64,000 nt of DNA from UMGS1002 sp045586785. GTDB taxonomy: Bacteria; Bacillota; Clostridia; Oscillospirales; CAG-272. This document shows, one piece after another, positions 1-8,556 of this stretch; the first letter of the stretch is position 1, and each line of letters begins with the position of its first letter. The DNA is taken from NCBI GenBank assembly GCA_045586785.1, contig JAZNBA010000043.1, positions 1 through 64,000 of the forward strand, read 5' to 3'. The position numbers and the translations under genes were made by a program. A model generated the notes under the pieces. That model was given only the letters and a program-made list of their open reading frames with translations. It did no database searches and was not told where the DNA came from.

Positions 1-258
1 CTGCTTAACAAGCGGGAAGAAAGGAAGTGTAGCTACATACATATTGTCCTCAACTTGTGTCTGACAAGCAAGACATACCTTAAGCTCACGATCACCTTTT
101 ATTCTGTAAATAGTTGCGCAAGCACCGCAGAAACCGCAACGGCATCCGCAACCACGGACGAGCTGATAGCCCGCATATTCCATAGCACCCATAATTGTCA
201 AGCTGGAAGGAACTGTATATTTTTTACCAAAGAGGTAAACATTGACCATATCTTGCAT
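1..258 (-). CDS. 2Fe-2S ferredoxin-type protein, 3' end beyond window
   Basis: The first 86 residues of a protein that continues past the left edge. The ATG at 258 has an AAGGAG ribosome binding site 9 nt upstream and follows the FAD/NAD(P)H subunit by 17 nt, so it is the last visible gene of the Hdr/Flx operon. The sequence GCGCRCGFCGAC followed by VCLACQT has the spacing of a plant-type 2Fe-2S site as found at the N-terminus of succinate dehydrogenase/fumarate reductase iron-sulfur subunits and related oxidoreductases. I infer an electron-transfer subunit. Whether it is a small ferredoxin or the start of a longer FrdB/TfrB-like protein cannot be told here. Fumarase at the head of the operon makes a fumarate-linked role attractive but unproven. 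Confidence 0.75.
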   Translation of the reverse strand, partial: MQDMVNVYLFGKKYTVPSSLTIMGAMEYAGYQLVRGCGCRCGFCGACATIYRIKGDRELKVCLACQTQVEDNMYVATLPFFPLVKQ

Positions 259-275
259 GGATTAATTTCTCCTTA

Positions 276-1103
276 TCAATACTCATCCGGAAGTTCGCCA
301 AGCTCATCGCAACGGAATACCGGTCCGTCATGGCAGACGTATTTATTACCGATATTGCAACGACCGCATTTGCCAATTCCGCACTTCATTTTCATTTCCA
401 TAGTTGTGTAGACCTGAGACTTTTCAAATCCCAAAACCGTAAGACCTGCAAGGGTATATTTTATCATTATTGGAGGTCCGCATATGATAACTGTTTTGGA
501 GCGCTCAAAGCACAATTCACTAATATAGTTAGGAACAAATCCAACGTGTCCTTCCCATCCCTCTTGAGGACGGTCTATGGTAAGATAAACTTTAATGTTT
601 TTATCCTTGACCCACTCGTTAATTATCTCTTGATAATCAACAAGATCATCCATAGAACGAGCACCGTATACTATATCTATATGCTTGTAATTTGCTCGGT
701 TGTCTCTGCAATAATTTATAACGGAGCGAAGCGGAGCAAGCCCGATACCTCCGGCAATAAACAGCAACTCTTTTCCTTTAAATACAGTTTCAACGGGAAA
801 TCCATTACCGTAAGGACCGCGGATACATATCTGCTGACCCGGTTCAAGCATGTGAAGCCAATTTGTCAGACATCCGCATTTCTTAATGGAAAATTCCATA
901 AATTCCTTGTTTGTAGGTGAAGATGTTATTGAAAACATAGCTTCTCCAACACCGGGAATGGAGATCATTGCGCACTGACCGGGCATATGCTCGAACGGTT
1001 TCTTGCTGTCAATTCCATTAACACGAAAAGTCTTTACATCGGGAGTGTCTTGTCTGACATCGGTAACTACCGCAACACTTGGTATAAGAGCTTCGTTTAT
1101 CAT
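276..1103 (-). CDS. FAD/NAD(P)H-binding oxidoreductase subunit (FlxA / AsrB / hydrogenase gamma-like)
   Basis: 275 residues with the ferredoxin-NADP reductase fold: an N-terminal FAD-binding barrel, then the NAD(P)-binding half beginning near LLFIAGGIGLAPLRS, and a C-terminal PyrK-type 2Fe-2S site (KCGIGKCGRCNIGNKYVC). In the FlxABCD-HdrABC complexes of anaerobes this subunit oxidises NADH and passes electrons to the Hdr module. The start overlaps the stop of the preceding gene (ATGA), as expected for subunits made in fixed ratio. Alternatives are sulfite reductase subunit B or sulfhydrogenase gamma, which are the same family. The HdrA/MvhD neighbours favour the Flx assignment. Confidence 0.85.
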   Translation of the reverse strand: MINEALIPSVAVVTDVRQDTPDVKTFRVNGIDSKKPFEHMPGQCAMISIPGVGEAMFSITSSPTNKEFMEFSIKKCGCLTNWLHMLEPGQQICIRGPYGNGFPVETVFKGKELLFIAGGIGLAPLRSVINYCRDNRANYKHIDIVYGARSMDDLVDYQEIINEWVKDKNIKVYLTIDRPQEGWEGHVGFVPNYISELCFERSKTVIICGPPIMIKYTLAGLTVLGFEKSQVYTTMEMKMKCGIGKCGRCNIGNKYVCHDGPVFRCDELGELPDEY

Positions 1104-2119
1104 TTTTGTTCACCTCCAAGTGTTTTCATTACTTTAACAATATTCATAGAAATTGGGCACTGACGCAAACATCTGCCGCAACCTACACATCCGTATACCC
1201 CCTCATTGTTCTGCGGGAAATATACTAATTTGTGCATAAATCTCTGGCGGAAACGCTCAAGCTGAGTAAGTCTGGGATTACCGTGCGCCATCTTTGTAAA
1301 GTCAGAGTACATACAACTATCCCAAGTGCGCATACGCTTTATTCCGCAACCCGTATCAAAATCCTTAATATCATAGCACTGACATGTGGGACATACAAAA
1401 GTACAACTACCGCATCCCAAGCATGCCTGAGAGAGCTCTGCCCATTTTTCGGACTTGAATATAGCCAACTGTTTATCTGTAAAGTCAGAGGGCTTGAGGT
1501 CAGCCAGAGGAAGTGCTCTCAGAATGTTCTTGATTTCTGCTTTAACTTTGTCAACACCGGAATCGTCGCACGCTTCAATAACGCTATCCAGCTTGTTTAA
1601 AAGCGCGCTTCCCTTCTCGGTTTTAGGATCTAAGTAAAGGAAATCATTATCTATCCAGCAGCTCACGTCGCCACCGGGAGCGGCAGCATCAACACCGAAA
1701 GCAGAGCAAAAACAAGTTTCTTCAGGCTTGTTACATGCCAATGTAATGACAATGCTGTGCTCCCTACGTGTCTTATAATAAGTATCGACAGGCTCTGCCA
1801 AGAAAACCCTGTCAAGTACATCAAATGAAGCAGCATCACAAGCGCGAACACCGAACAAAACAAAATCCTCGGATTCTTTTCTGTTGTCTATGACTTCAAT
1901 AAATTTTCCATTAACCTTAAAGTCCATAAGATTTTGTGTTTGAGGAAAAAAGAAATCTTTTGCGCTACGCAATGTATTGAGGTGATCGGAAAGCTTAACG
2001 CCTTCGCTCCATTCAGTATAATTAGCTTGCTCGCCATTATCAACGGGAAGATATAATTTTGCCTGTCCTGTAATTGTAGCAAAAAGTACGTCAAGCGCTT
2101 TAGTGGGGATTCTATACAT
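1100..2119 (-). CDS. 4Fe-4S dicluster protein, AsrA/sulfhydrogenase-beta family (Flx iron-sulfur subunit)
   Basis: 339 residues. The C-terminal third carries two 4Fe-4S ferredoxin sites, CLGCGSCTFVCPTCQC and CVGCGRCLRQCP, in the arrangement typical of anaerobic sulfite reductase subunit A and [NiFe] sulfhydrogenase beta subunits. The N-terminal part contains FGVRACDAASFDVLDRVFL, a conserved stretch of that family. It probably links the NADH-oxidising flavoprotein encoded next to the rest of the complex. The ATG overlaps the stop of the upstream gene (TAATG) and its own stop overlaps the next start, so the three genes are translationally coupled. No signal peptide or membrane segment is present, so the protein is cytoplasmic. 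Confidence 0.82.
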   Translation of the reverse strand: MYRIPTKALDVLFATITGQAKLYLPVDNGEQANYTEWSEGVKLSDHLNTLRSAKDFFFPQTQNLMDFKVNGKFIEVIDNRKESEDFVLFGVRACDAASFDVLDRVFLAEPVDTYYKTRREHSIVITLACNKPEETCFCSAFGVDAAAPGGDVSCWIDNDFLYLDPKTEKGSALLNKLDSVIEACDDSGVDKVKAEIKNILRALPLADLKPSDFTDKQLAIFKSEKWAELSQACLGCGSCTFVCPTCQCYDIKDFDTGCGIKRMRTWDSCMYSDFTKMAHGNPRLTQLERFRQRFMHKLVYFPQNNEGVYGCVGCGRCLRQCPISMNIVKVMKTLGGEQK

Positions 2120-3090
2120 TATTTGTTCCCCCTTTCATGAACTATAGAAGGTTCAACATCATCCATAGTATAACTGATCAACGGACCACGCTCATTAACA
2201 GTCTCACCGGCCTGATATTCACCATAAAGTTCGTTTATATCTTTAATAAATTTTCTATTGAGCAGATGAAGCGGAATGTTAGAGGGACATACTCTGGAGC
2301 ATTCTCCACAGTCTGTACAACGACCTGCTACGTGATAAGCTCTGATAATATGGAATAAATTTTCTTCGAAGCTGTTGGCGGCGCCTTTATTTTCCACGCC
2401 GGAATCAACGTTATCAAACACACACTTTTCACAAGTGCATGCAGGGCAAACATTGCGGCATGCATTACAACGAATGCATTTGGAAAGCTCGTTGCGCCAG
2501 AATTCAAAGCGCTCATCCGCTGTCATATTCTCAAGTTTTTCAACCATATCAAATCGGTTGCTCGCGATAACATCGCCGTCTTCGCCAATTAACTCATCAT
2601 ATGCTACGTGCTTTTTAGATTTGCAATCAATACAACGAACTGCCAAAGCATCATTTTTAGGCACAGCCTGTTCTCCATATACAGTGTCTGCAACAACATT
2701 ATCAGCATTTACTTTTACGCCTTTAATTGCAGAAACTCCATTGGCTCTCAAACGTTCAACATCAACCATGCCATCGCATGGAACACCTATAACATAGATC
2801 TTTTCTCTGTCAATTCTGTGTTCGCTTAAAAGCTGGTTGAAGCTATAAGTATCACAGGGCTTCAAAAATACAAGTATCTTTCCGTCTTTAATAGTTTCCT
2901 TTACAAGATACTTGGAAAGATTAGCGCCACAAAAAGCATCGTAAACAAAATTGTTACTCAACTTTTCTGCGTCAGAAAATACAGCGGGGGTTACGTCGTA
3001 TGAAAATTCACCTTTTTGCCAACCGAGAACACGGTTAACTTCACCACTCTCCAGAAGTTCGAGAGCACGTTTTATCATTACTTCTTGCAT
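2119..3090 (-). CDS. FrhB-like 4Fe-4S protein (Flx iron-sulfur subunit)
   Basis: 323 residues. The N-terminal half resembles the F420-hydrogenase/dehydrogenase beta-subunit family (segment FLKPCDTYSFNQLL, then VIGVPCDGM). The C-terminal half has two 4Fe-4S motifs, CIRCNACRNVCPACTC and CTDCGECSRVCPS. This matches the iron-sulfur subunit that accompanies FlxA in Flx-Hdr operons. The start lies 13 nt inside the end of the MvhD-like gene, again showing tight coupling. Which of the two ferredoxin-like proteins here corresponds to FlxB and which to FlxC would need an alignment, so no symbol is given. Confidence 0.78.
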   Translation of the reverse strand: MQEVMIKRALELLESGEVNRVLGWQKGEFSYDVTPAVFSDAEKLSNNFVYDAFCGANLSKYLVKETIKDGKILVFLKPCDTYSFNQLLSEHRIDREKIYVIGVPCDGMVDVERLRANGVSAIKGVKVNADNVVADTVYGEQAVPKNDALAVRCIDCKSKKHVAYDELIGEDGDVIASNRFDMVEKLENMTADERFEFWRNELSKCIRCNACRNVCPACTCEKCVFDNVDSGVENKGAANSFEENLFHIIRAYHVAGRCTDCGECSRVCPSNIPLHLLNRKFIKDINELYGEYQAGETVNERGPLISYTMDDVEPSIVHERGNK

Positions 3091-3518
3091 CTCAAATCCT
3101 CCAGTCTTTTATTTTCGCCAAGCTTAGTAATAGTTGCAACAAAATCATTCATTGTTGCTGCAAATTTAGCACCTTCCGCAGCCGAAACCCATTCAACACG
3201 CGTGCGCTCACGCTCAATGCCGAGATAATCAAGCATTGAGAACAGCATTGTCATACGTCGACGAGCATAATAATTGCCCGAGGTATAGTGACAGTCGCCC
3301 GGATGGCATCCGCAAATAATTACACCGTCTGCGCCACGACCAAACGCACGCAGTACAAACATAGGATTAACGCGGCAAGAACAAGGTACACGAATAATTT
3401 TTACGTCTGCAGGATAGTTGAGACGGTTTGTTCCGGCCAAATCAGCGCCTGCATATGAACACCAATTACAGCAGAAAGCCACTATTTTCGGCTTGAAAGC
3501 TTTTTCATTTACCGACAT
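3078..3518 (-). CDS. mvhD: MvhD-type hydrogenase/Hdr iron-sulfur subunit (FlxD)
   Basis: 146 residues, the usual length of MvhD. Conserved cysteines appear in AFCCNWCSYAGADLAG, VPCSCRVNP and CGCHPGDCHY, the 2Fe-2S ligands of this family. MvhD/FlxD is the adaptor that hands electrons from the input module (hydrogenase, formate dehydrogenase or an NADH-oxidising flavoprotein) to HdrA, where flavin-based bifurcation takes place. It overlaps the end of hdrA by 10 nt and the next gene by 13 nt. Its position between HdrA and the NADH-type subunits supports NADH as the electron donor. Confidence 0.9.
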   Translation of the reverse strand: MSVNEKAFKPKIVAFCCNWCSYAGADLAGTNRLNYPADVKIIRVPCSCRVNPMFVLRAFGRGADGVIICGCHPGDCHYTSGNYYARRRMTMLFSMLDYLGIERERTRVEWVSAAEGAKFAATMNDFVATITKLGENKRLEDLRCKK

Positions 3519-5506
3519 ATTGCATCTACCTCCGCCATGATCTGTTTATTCGAGAAACCGTTAAGATCCATAGCGCCCGAAGGACAAGTTACTGTACAAG
3601 CACCGCAGCCTTGGCATACAGCAGCATTTACTTGCGCAACGCGGCGAACTCTTGTGGTTCTATCGGGCATTCTAAATTCTTTATCAATATAAGTAATAGC
3701 GCCGTAAGGACATACCTTTTCACACTGTGAGCAACCCGAACACATGATCTCATCGGGATGTGCGACACAAGGGTTGCAGGTCAAACTGTCTTTTGCAAGC
3801 AAGCCGATAACCTTGGCTGCGGCAGCACCGGCCTGGGCGACTGTTTCGGGAATATCCTTGGGTCCCTGGCAAGCACCGGAAAGGAATACTCCGGCTGTAG
3901 GGCTTTCAACGGGACGAAGTTTGGGGTGAGCTTCTGTAAAGAAATCATTGGTATCCATACTAGCAGTAAGCATAGTAGCAAGCGGACGAGCAGTCTTGTC
4001 GGGCTCAATAGCAGCAGCCAAAACGACCATGTCTGCATCTATATGAAGCTGCTCATCACCAAGGAGATCGGATGCCTGAACCTTGAGTTTTCCACCCTCG
4101 GGAACAACCTTACCAACCATGCCTTTGATGTAATGAACGCCATACTGTTCTACTGCACGGCGATAGAACTCATCAAAGTTCTTGCCCGGGGTGCGAACAT
4201 CAATATAGAATACGTACACATCTGTATCAGGATACTTTTCGCGGGTAAGCATTGCATGCTTAGCTGTGTACATACAGCAAATCTTTGAACAATACGGCTT
4301 TCCGCACTTGGAAGAATCGGCAGATTCACGAGAACCTACACACTGTACAAATACGATAGTATGAGGATGCTTACCGTCGGAAGGTCTGAGCAACGTTCCG
4401 CCTGTAGGCCCTGCGGCGTTCATCAATCTTTCATACTCAAGAGAAGTAACTACGTCAGGGCTCTGTGAGTACGCAAATTCATCATATTTGTCAACTTTTA
4501 TTGGATTAAAACCTGTAGCGGCAACGATTGCTCCGTATTGAACATCAATATACTCATCTTTTGCCTTATAGTCAATGGCACCTGCAGAGCAAACTTTGGA
4601 GCAAACTCCGCACTTGCCTGTCTTAAGCATTGTACAATAATCAGCATCGATTGTAGCGATTTTCGGAACTGCCTGAGCAAAAGGAATATAAATAGCGCGA
4701 CGGTTGTCCATTCCCATGTTAAATTCGTTGGGAATCTTTTTCTGAGGGCACTTTTCTGTGCACAGACCACATCCTGTACAAATGTCCTCTTTTACATAAC
4801 GAGCCTTACGCTTGATAGTAACATTAAAATTACCAACAAACCCCTTTACCGCACTAACTTCACTGTAAGAATAAATGTGGATCTTTTCATGCTGAGCAGC
4901 TTCAACCATTTTAGGAGTAAGGATACAAGCTGCACAGTCAAGTGTGGGGAAGGTTTTATCTATCTGAGCCATTTTTCCGCCGATAGTGGGCTCTTTCTCA
5001 ACGATATCTACCTCAAAGCCGGCATCTGCAATATCAAGAGCAGTCTGAATACCCGCGATACCGCCACCGATTACCAACGCACGCTTTATTACAGGAGATT
5101 GACCTGCTGTAAGCGGAGCATTAAGCGCCACTTTAGCAATTGCGGCACGGGCAAGAATAATAGCCTTTTCTGTACCGGTAGCCATATCTTTATGTATCCA
5201 TGAGCACTGTTCACGAATGTTAGCCACTTCGACCATATATGGGTTAAGTCCTGCAGAAGCAGCTGCTTTTCTGAAAGTATTTTCATGCATACGAGGTGAG
5301 CAAGAGCAAATAACTACGCCTGTCAGTTTATGTTCTTTAATAGCATCTATAACAAGCTTTTGGCCTGCTTCAGAGCACATATACTGATATTCTGCGGAGA
5401 AAACTACGCCCGGCTCTTTTGCGGCTGCTTCTGCAACTGCTTTTACATCTACTGTTGCGGCAATGTTACTTCCGCACCAGCATACAAATACGCCTATTCT
5501 TTGCAT
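3509..5506 (-). CDS. hdrA: HdrA-like FAD/iron-sulfur subunit (putative flavin-based bifurcating subunit)
   Basis: 665 residues, normal for HdrA. Order of parts: an N-terminal Cys-containing domain (VCWCGSNIAATVDV, later VVICSCSPRMHE); an FAD-binding Rossmann segment VIGGGIAGIQTALDIADAG followed by GGKMAQIDKTFPTLDCAAC; a ferredoxin site CTGCGLCTEKCP; and two C-terminal 4Fe-4S sites, CSGCSQCEKVCPYGA and CQGCGACTVTCPSGA. HdrA carries the bifurcating FAD in methanogen and bacterial Hdr complexes. Here it lies between HdrBC and the MvhD/Flx subunits, so it is expected to split NADH electrons between ferredoxin and the HdrB site. The ATG at 5506 has a GGAG site and starts 12 nt after the hdrC stop. 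Confidence 0.9.
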   Translation of the reverse strand: MQRIGVFVCWCGSNIAATVDVKAVAEAAAKEPGVVFSAEYQYMCSEAGQKLVIDAIKEHKLTGVVICSCSPRMHENTFRKAAASAGLNPYMVEVANIREQCSWIHKDMATGTEKAIILARAAIAKVALNAPLTAGQSPVIKRALVIGGGIAGIQTALDIADAGFEVDIVEKEPTIGGKMAQIDKTFPTLDCAACILTPKMVEAAQHEKIHIYSYSEVSAVKGFVGNFNVTIKRKARYVKEDICTGCGLCTEKCPQKKIPNEFNMGMDNRRAIYIPFAQAVPKIATIDADYCTMLKTGKCGVCSKVCSAGAIDYKAKDEYIDVQYGAIVAATGFNPIKVDKYDEFAYSQSPDVVTSLEYERLMNAAGPTGGTLLRPSDGKHPHTIVFVQCVGSRESADSSKCGKPYCSKICCMYTAKHAMLTREKYPDTDVYVFYIDVRTPGKNFDEFYRRAVEQYGVHYIKGMVGKVVPEGGKLKVQASDLLGDEQLHIDADMVVLAAAIEPDKTARPLATMLTASMDTNDFFTEAHPKLRPVESPTAGVFLSGACQGPKDIPETVAQAGAAAAKVIGLLAKDSLTCNPCVAHPDEIMCSGCSQCEKVCPYGAITYIDKEFRMPDRTTRVRRVAQVNAAVCQGCGACTVTCPSGAMDLNGFSNKQIMAEVDAICR

Positions 5507-5518
5507 CGTATTTCTCCT

Positions 5519-5911
5519 TTACTTAGAATATTTTCTGTAAGCGCTTACGATTGCCTGCTGAGGAAGATCGGGATCAAGGCGCTCAGGAAGATCATCGGCT
5601 GTCATATGGTTAGCTCCCTGCTGACGAATGCAGGCAAGTCTTATTGCCTCAACTAATTTGGCAGGCTCCACCTGACGAGGGCAACGCTCAATACAAGCAA
5701 AGCACGACAGGCAACGATATATAGATTCATCAGCCATAAGCTCTGCAATCTTGCCTCGTTCAACCATATAAACAAACTGATGCGGATGATAATTCATCTC
5801 ATCGTATGCGGGACAAGCGCCGGAACACTTACCGCAGCGCATACACTTAAGAGGATTCACACCGCTTATTCTTATAATTTCATCATTTTTTATTTTATTT
5901 CCACCGGTCAT
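5519..5911 (-). CDS. hdrC: HdrC-like 4Fe-4S dicluster subunit
   Basis: 130 residues, short and typical of HdrC. Two 4Fe-4S motifs are visible, CMRCGKCSGACP and CLSCFACIERCP, separated by a YHPHQFVYMVERGK stretch like that of the family. HdrC relays electrons from HdrA to HdrB. The start overlaps the hdrB stop (TAATG), so the two are probably made as a pair. No membrane segment is present, which argues for the soluble HdrABC type and against the membrane-bound HdrDE type. Confidence 0.88.
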   Translation of the reverse strand: MTGGNKIKNDEIIRISGVNPLKCMRCGKCSGACPAYDEMNYHPHQFVYMVERGKIAELMADESIYRCLSCFACIERCPRQVEPAKLVEAIRLACIRQQGANHMTADDLPERLDPDLPQQAIVSAYRKYSK

Positions 5912-6696
5912 TATGCATTCTCCTTTAATCCGAGAGCCTCAGCAAGCAACTCGGTAAAATACACAACAGGAATATCCTTGCCACAATGAGCCAGATTATA
6001 TTGGCACAACGGGCAAGCAGTCACCAACATTTCAACGCCCTGAGCATCGGCATTATCTATAACACCTGCTGCATTCTTTTGTGCCGCAGCCTTGTCTTCC
6101 AGTGTCATATATCCGCCACAGCATTCATTTCTTTTAGCGTATATAACTGGTTCTGCACCGATTGCACGTATAAAGTCTTCTATAATCTTGGGATTTTCAG
6201 GGTCATCCATTTGCATAACTTTACCGGGACGCAACAAGAGGCAGCCATAATATGCTCCTATTTTTCGACCCGTAAGCGGATTTACTACTTTTTCACGCAA
6301 TTTATCGAAACCAACAACATCGCGAAGCAATTCAAGATAATGAATTACTTTAGTTTCACCATGATATGCTACATCGGCTCCAATATAATTATTAACTCTT
6401 GAGGAGATATATTCGTCCTCTTTCATATCCCGGTTGACTTGTTTAATTACATTATGACATGCAGAGCAAAGAGTGAGCAAAACACCGTCCTGCTCACGAG
6501 CTGCCATAAGCGTACGAACAGACGATAACTTTGTTGCTATCTCATCTTTTGCAAGCGGATATACACCGCCGCAACACTGCCACTCAGGTATCTCTTCGAT
6601 AGAGATACCGAGTGCTTGTGCTGACAGTCTGGCATACTTATCCAGATCCTTTGCCTTTGTCTTTAATGTACAACCGGGGTAATAACTGTACGTCAT
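5911..6696 (-). CDS. hdrB: HdrB-like subunit with two CCG domains
   Basis: 261 residues. Two CCG (DUF224) domains are seen: the first with YYPGCTLK, WQCCGG and LCSACHN, the second with YYGCLLLRPG, NECCGGYM and TACPLCQYNL. In methanogens HdrB holds noncubane 4Fe-4S clusters that reduce the CoM-CoB heterodisulfide. In bacteria lacking that substrate the acceptor is often unknown. It sits 66 nt downstream of fumC on the same strand with no convincing terminator between them, so fumC and hdr are probably co-transcribed. The true oxidant (a disulfide, or something tied to fumarate) is not shown by the sequence. Confidence 0.88.
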   Translation of the reverse strand: MTYSYYPGCTLKTKAKDLDKYARLSAQALGISIEEIPEWQCCGGVYPLAKDEIATKLSSVRTLMAAREQDGVLLTLCSACHNVIKQVNRDMKEDEYISSRVNNYIGADVAYHGETKVIHYLELLRDVVGFDKLREKVVNPLTGRKIGAYYGCLLLRPGKVMQMDDPENPKIIEDFIRAIGAEPVIYAKRNECCGGYMTLEDKAAAQKNAAGVIDNADAQGVEMLVTACPLCQYNLAHCGKDIPVVYFTELLAEALGLKENA

Positions 6697-6761
6697 GTTA
6701 TGTTAATCCCCCATTCCACCGCTAAAACGCGGCATTAAAATCATAAAATAAATTATTTGGA

Positions 6762-8138
6762 TCAAACCATCTGCTCGGGATGGAACACCTCGTCGAACTT
6801 CTCAGCTGTAAGGAATCCGAGAGCCACGCAAGCTTCCTTGAGGGAGGTGTTTTCCTTAAATGCTTTCTTAACTGTCTTTGCAGCGTTCTCGTAACCGATG
6901 TAGGGGTTGAGCGCTGTAACGAGCATCAAAGAGTTGTGTAAGTTATTATGCATCTTTTCCTTATTGGCAACGATACCAACTGCGCAATTCTTGTCAAATG
7001 AAACGATTGCCTCTGCAAGAAGTCTTGCAGACTGGAGGAAGTTGTAAATACAAACAGGCATAAATACATTCAACTCAAAGTTACCCTGAGACGCCGCCAT
7101 ACCAACGGCAACGTCATTACCCATAACCTGAACAGCTACCATGGTAACAGCCTCACACTGAGTGGGGTTAACCTTACCGGGCATAATGGAAGAACCTGGC
7201 TCATTCTCGGGAATTAATATCTCACCAATACCAAGTCTGGGACCACTTGCAAGCCAACGTATATCGTTAGCGATCTTCATCATGTCAGCTGCGGTTGCCT
7301 TGATAGCGCCGTGAGCAAATACAAGCTCGTCCTTAGAAGTAAGAGCATGGAACTTGTTGCCTGCAGTAACAAACTCCTTACCTGTGAGTTTTGTAACCTC
7401 AGCTGCAACTGCAACATCAAAGCCCTTGGGTGCATTAAGACCTGTACCAACAGCAGTTCCACCGAGAGCAAGCTCACGAAGAGGAGTAATAGCGAGCTTA
7501 AGGAGCTCAACGTCTCTTTCAAGGCTGGTTCTCCAACCGCTTATCTCCTGACTGAAGGTGATAGGAGTAGCGTCCTGAAGATGAGTACGTCCACTCTTAA
7601 CAATTCCCTCATTCTCCTTTTCAAGGCGAACAAATGTAGCGATAAGTCTTTCAACTGCAGGGATAAGCTTATCCTCAAGAGCAATTACAGCAGCAATGTG
7701 CATTGCGGTGGGAAATGTGTCGTTGGAGGACTGGCTCATGTTAATGTCATCGTTGGGGTGAAGAAGCTTCTTACCGGCGATAGCATTACCACGATTAGCA
7801 ATAACCTCGTTAGCGTTCATGTTGGATTGTGTGCCTGAACCTGTCTGCCAAACAACGAGGGGGAACTCGGAGTTGAGCGCTCCGCTGATAACCTCGTCGC
7901 AAGCTGTACATATAGCGGCGAGCTTCTCGTCTGTCATTTTTTCGGGCTTGAGTTGGTTGTTTGCGAGAGCAGCAGCCTTCTTAAGTATTCCGAAAGCGTG
8001 AGTAATCTCGCGGGGCATAGTTTCGATGTCTACGCCTATCTCAAAGTTTTCGTGGCTTCTTTGGGTTTGAGCTCCCCAAATCTTGTCGGCGGGGACCTTT
8101 ACTTCACCCATTGAGTCGTGTTCAATGCGATATTCCAT
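6762..8138 (-). CDS. fumC: Class II fumarate hydratase
   Basis: 458 residues, full length for the iron-free class II enzyme that interconverts fumarate and L-malate. Family signatures are the substrate-site stretch SGRTHLQDATP (residues 182-192) and the mobile-loop signature GSSIMPGKVNP (315-325). The start has a purine-rich GAGAGAATGACGAG upstream. The hdrB gene follows after 66 nt on the same strand. The link of fumarase to an Hdr/Flx operon suggests a role in reductive fumarate metabolism rather than an oxidative TCA cycle, of which no other gene is present here. Confidence 0.95.
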   Translation of the reverse strand: MEYRIEHDSMGEVKVPADKIWGAQTQRSHENFEIGVDIETMPREITHAFGILKKAAALANNQLKPEKMTDEKLAAICTACDEVISGALNSEFPLVVWQTGSGTQSNMNANEVIANRGNAIAGKKLLHPNDDINMSQSSNDTFPTAMHIAAVIALEDKLIPAVERLIATFVRLEKENEGIVKSGRTHLQDATPITFSQEISGWRTSLERDVELLKLAITPLRELALGGTAVGTGLNAPKGFDVAVAAEVTKLTGKEFVTAGNKFHALTSKDELVFAHGAIKATAADMMKIANDIRWLASGPRLGIGEILIPENEPGSSIMPGKVNPTQCEAVTMVAVQVMGNDVAVGMAASQGNFELNVFMPVCIYNFLQSARLLAEAIVSFDKNCAVGIVANKEKMHNNLHNSLMLVTALNPYIGYENAAKTVKKAFKENTSLKEACVALGFLTAEKFDEVFHPEQMV

Positions 8139-8219
8139 CTCGTCATTCTCTCTTTCATTTTATTAAATATTGTTTAAAATTCAAGCGCATACCAGCACAA
8201 AATTATACATGGCATACCA

Positions 8220-8246
8220 ATTATATATGATATCATATTTCGTCAA
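8220..8246 (-). promoter_or_regulatory. Candidate fumC-hdr promoter with a palindrome
   Basis: On the minus strand TTGACG (8241-8246) precedes TATAAT (8220-8225). The spacer is only 15 nt, shorter than ideal. Between them, and overlapping the last base of the -10, lies the perfect 14-bp palindrome ATATGATATCATAT (8225-8238), a possible operator. A second TATAAT lies at 8202-8207. The 418-bp intergenic stretch 8139-8556 otherwise holds only AT-rich sequence and the divergent MerR promoter. I see no riboswitch-like fold or extra coding region in it. Confidence 0.35.
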
Positions 8247-8461
8247 AAATTGCAAGTGAATTAGTCATTTTTTTAACAATAATTTTTCATCAATTTTTGA
8301 TAAAGAATACTATTTATTTGTGAGTTTTGTTAAATTCAATGATTTTGCTCTATTAATTCAAAATTTTATTGGTGTATTATAGATTCTTCCTTGAATCCGA
8401 ATCACAAGCTGGACCAATTCCCTTTTTTGTGATATAATATAAAAAATTTTTAAAAAATCTA

Positions 8462-8492
8462 TTGACTCTCCCCTTAACTGTAATGATATACT
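8462..8492 (+). promoter_or_regulatory. MerR-type promoter with 19-bp spacer
   Basis: TTGACT (8462-8467) and TATACT (8487-8492) are separated by exactly 19 nt, not the usual 17. This overlong spacing is the hallmark of promoters that a MerR-family activator untwists. It precedes the MerR gene starting at 8557, so the regulator probably controls itself. The spacer begins CTCCCCTTAA, similar to the element found in many MerR-controlled promoters of Gram-positive bacteria. Confidence 0.75.
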
Positions 8493-8556
8493 CAACCCGC
8501 AAGATAGAAATAGCGCTGTTTCTGTCTGACAAAAATTAATCGAAAGGAATTGCTAT

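Noticed and set aside
6697..6761. Terminator between fumC and hdrB
   Set aside because: A CCGC/GCGG mini-hairpin exists, but no T-run follows it, so the genes are treated as one operon.
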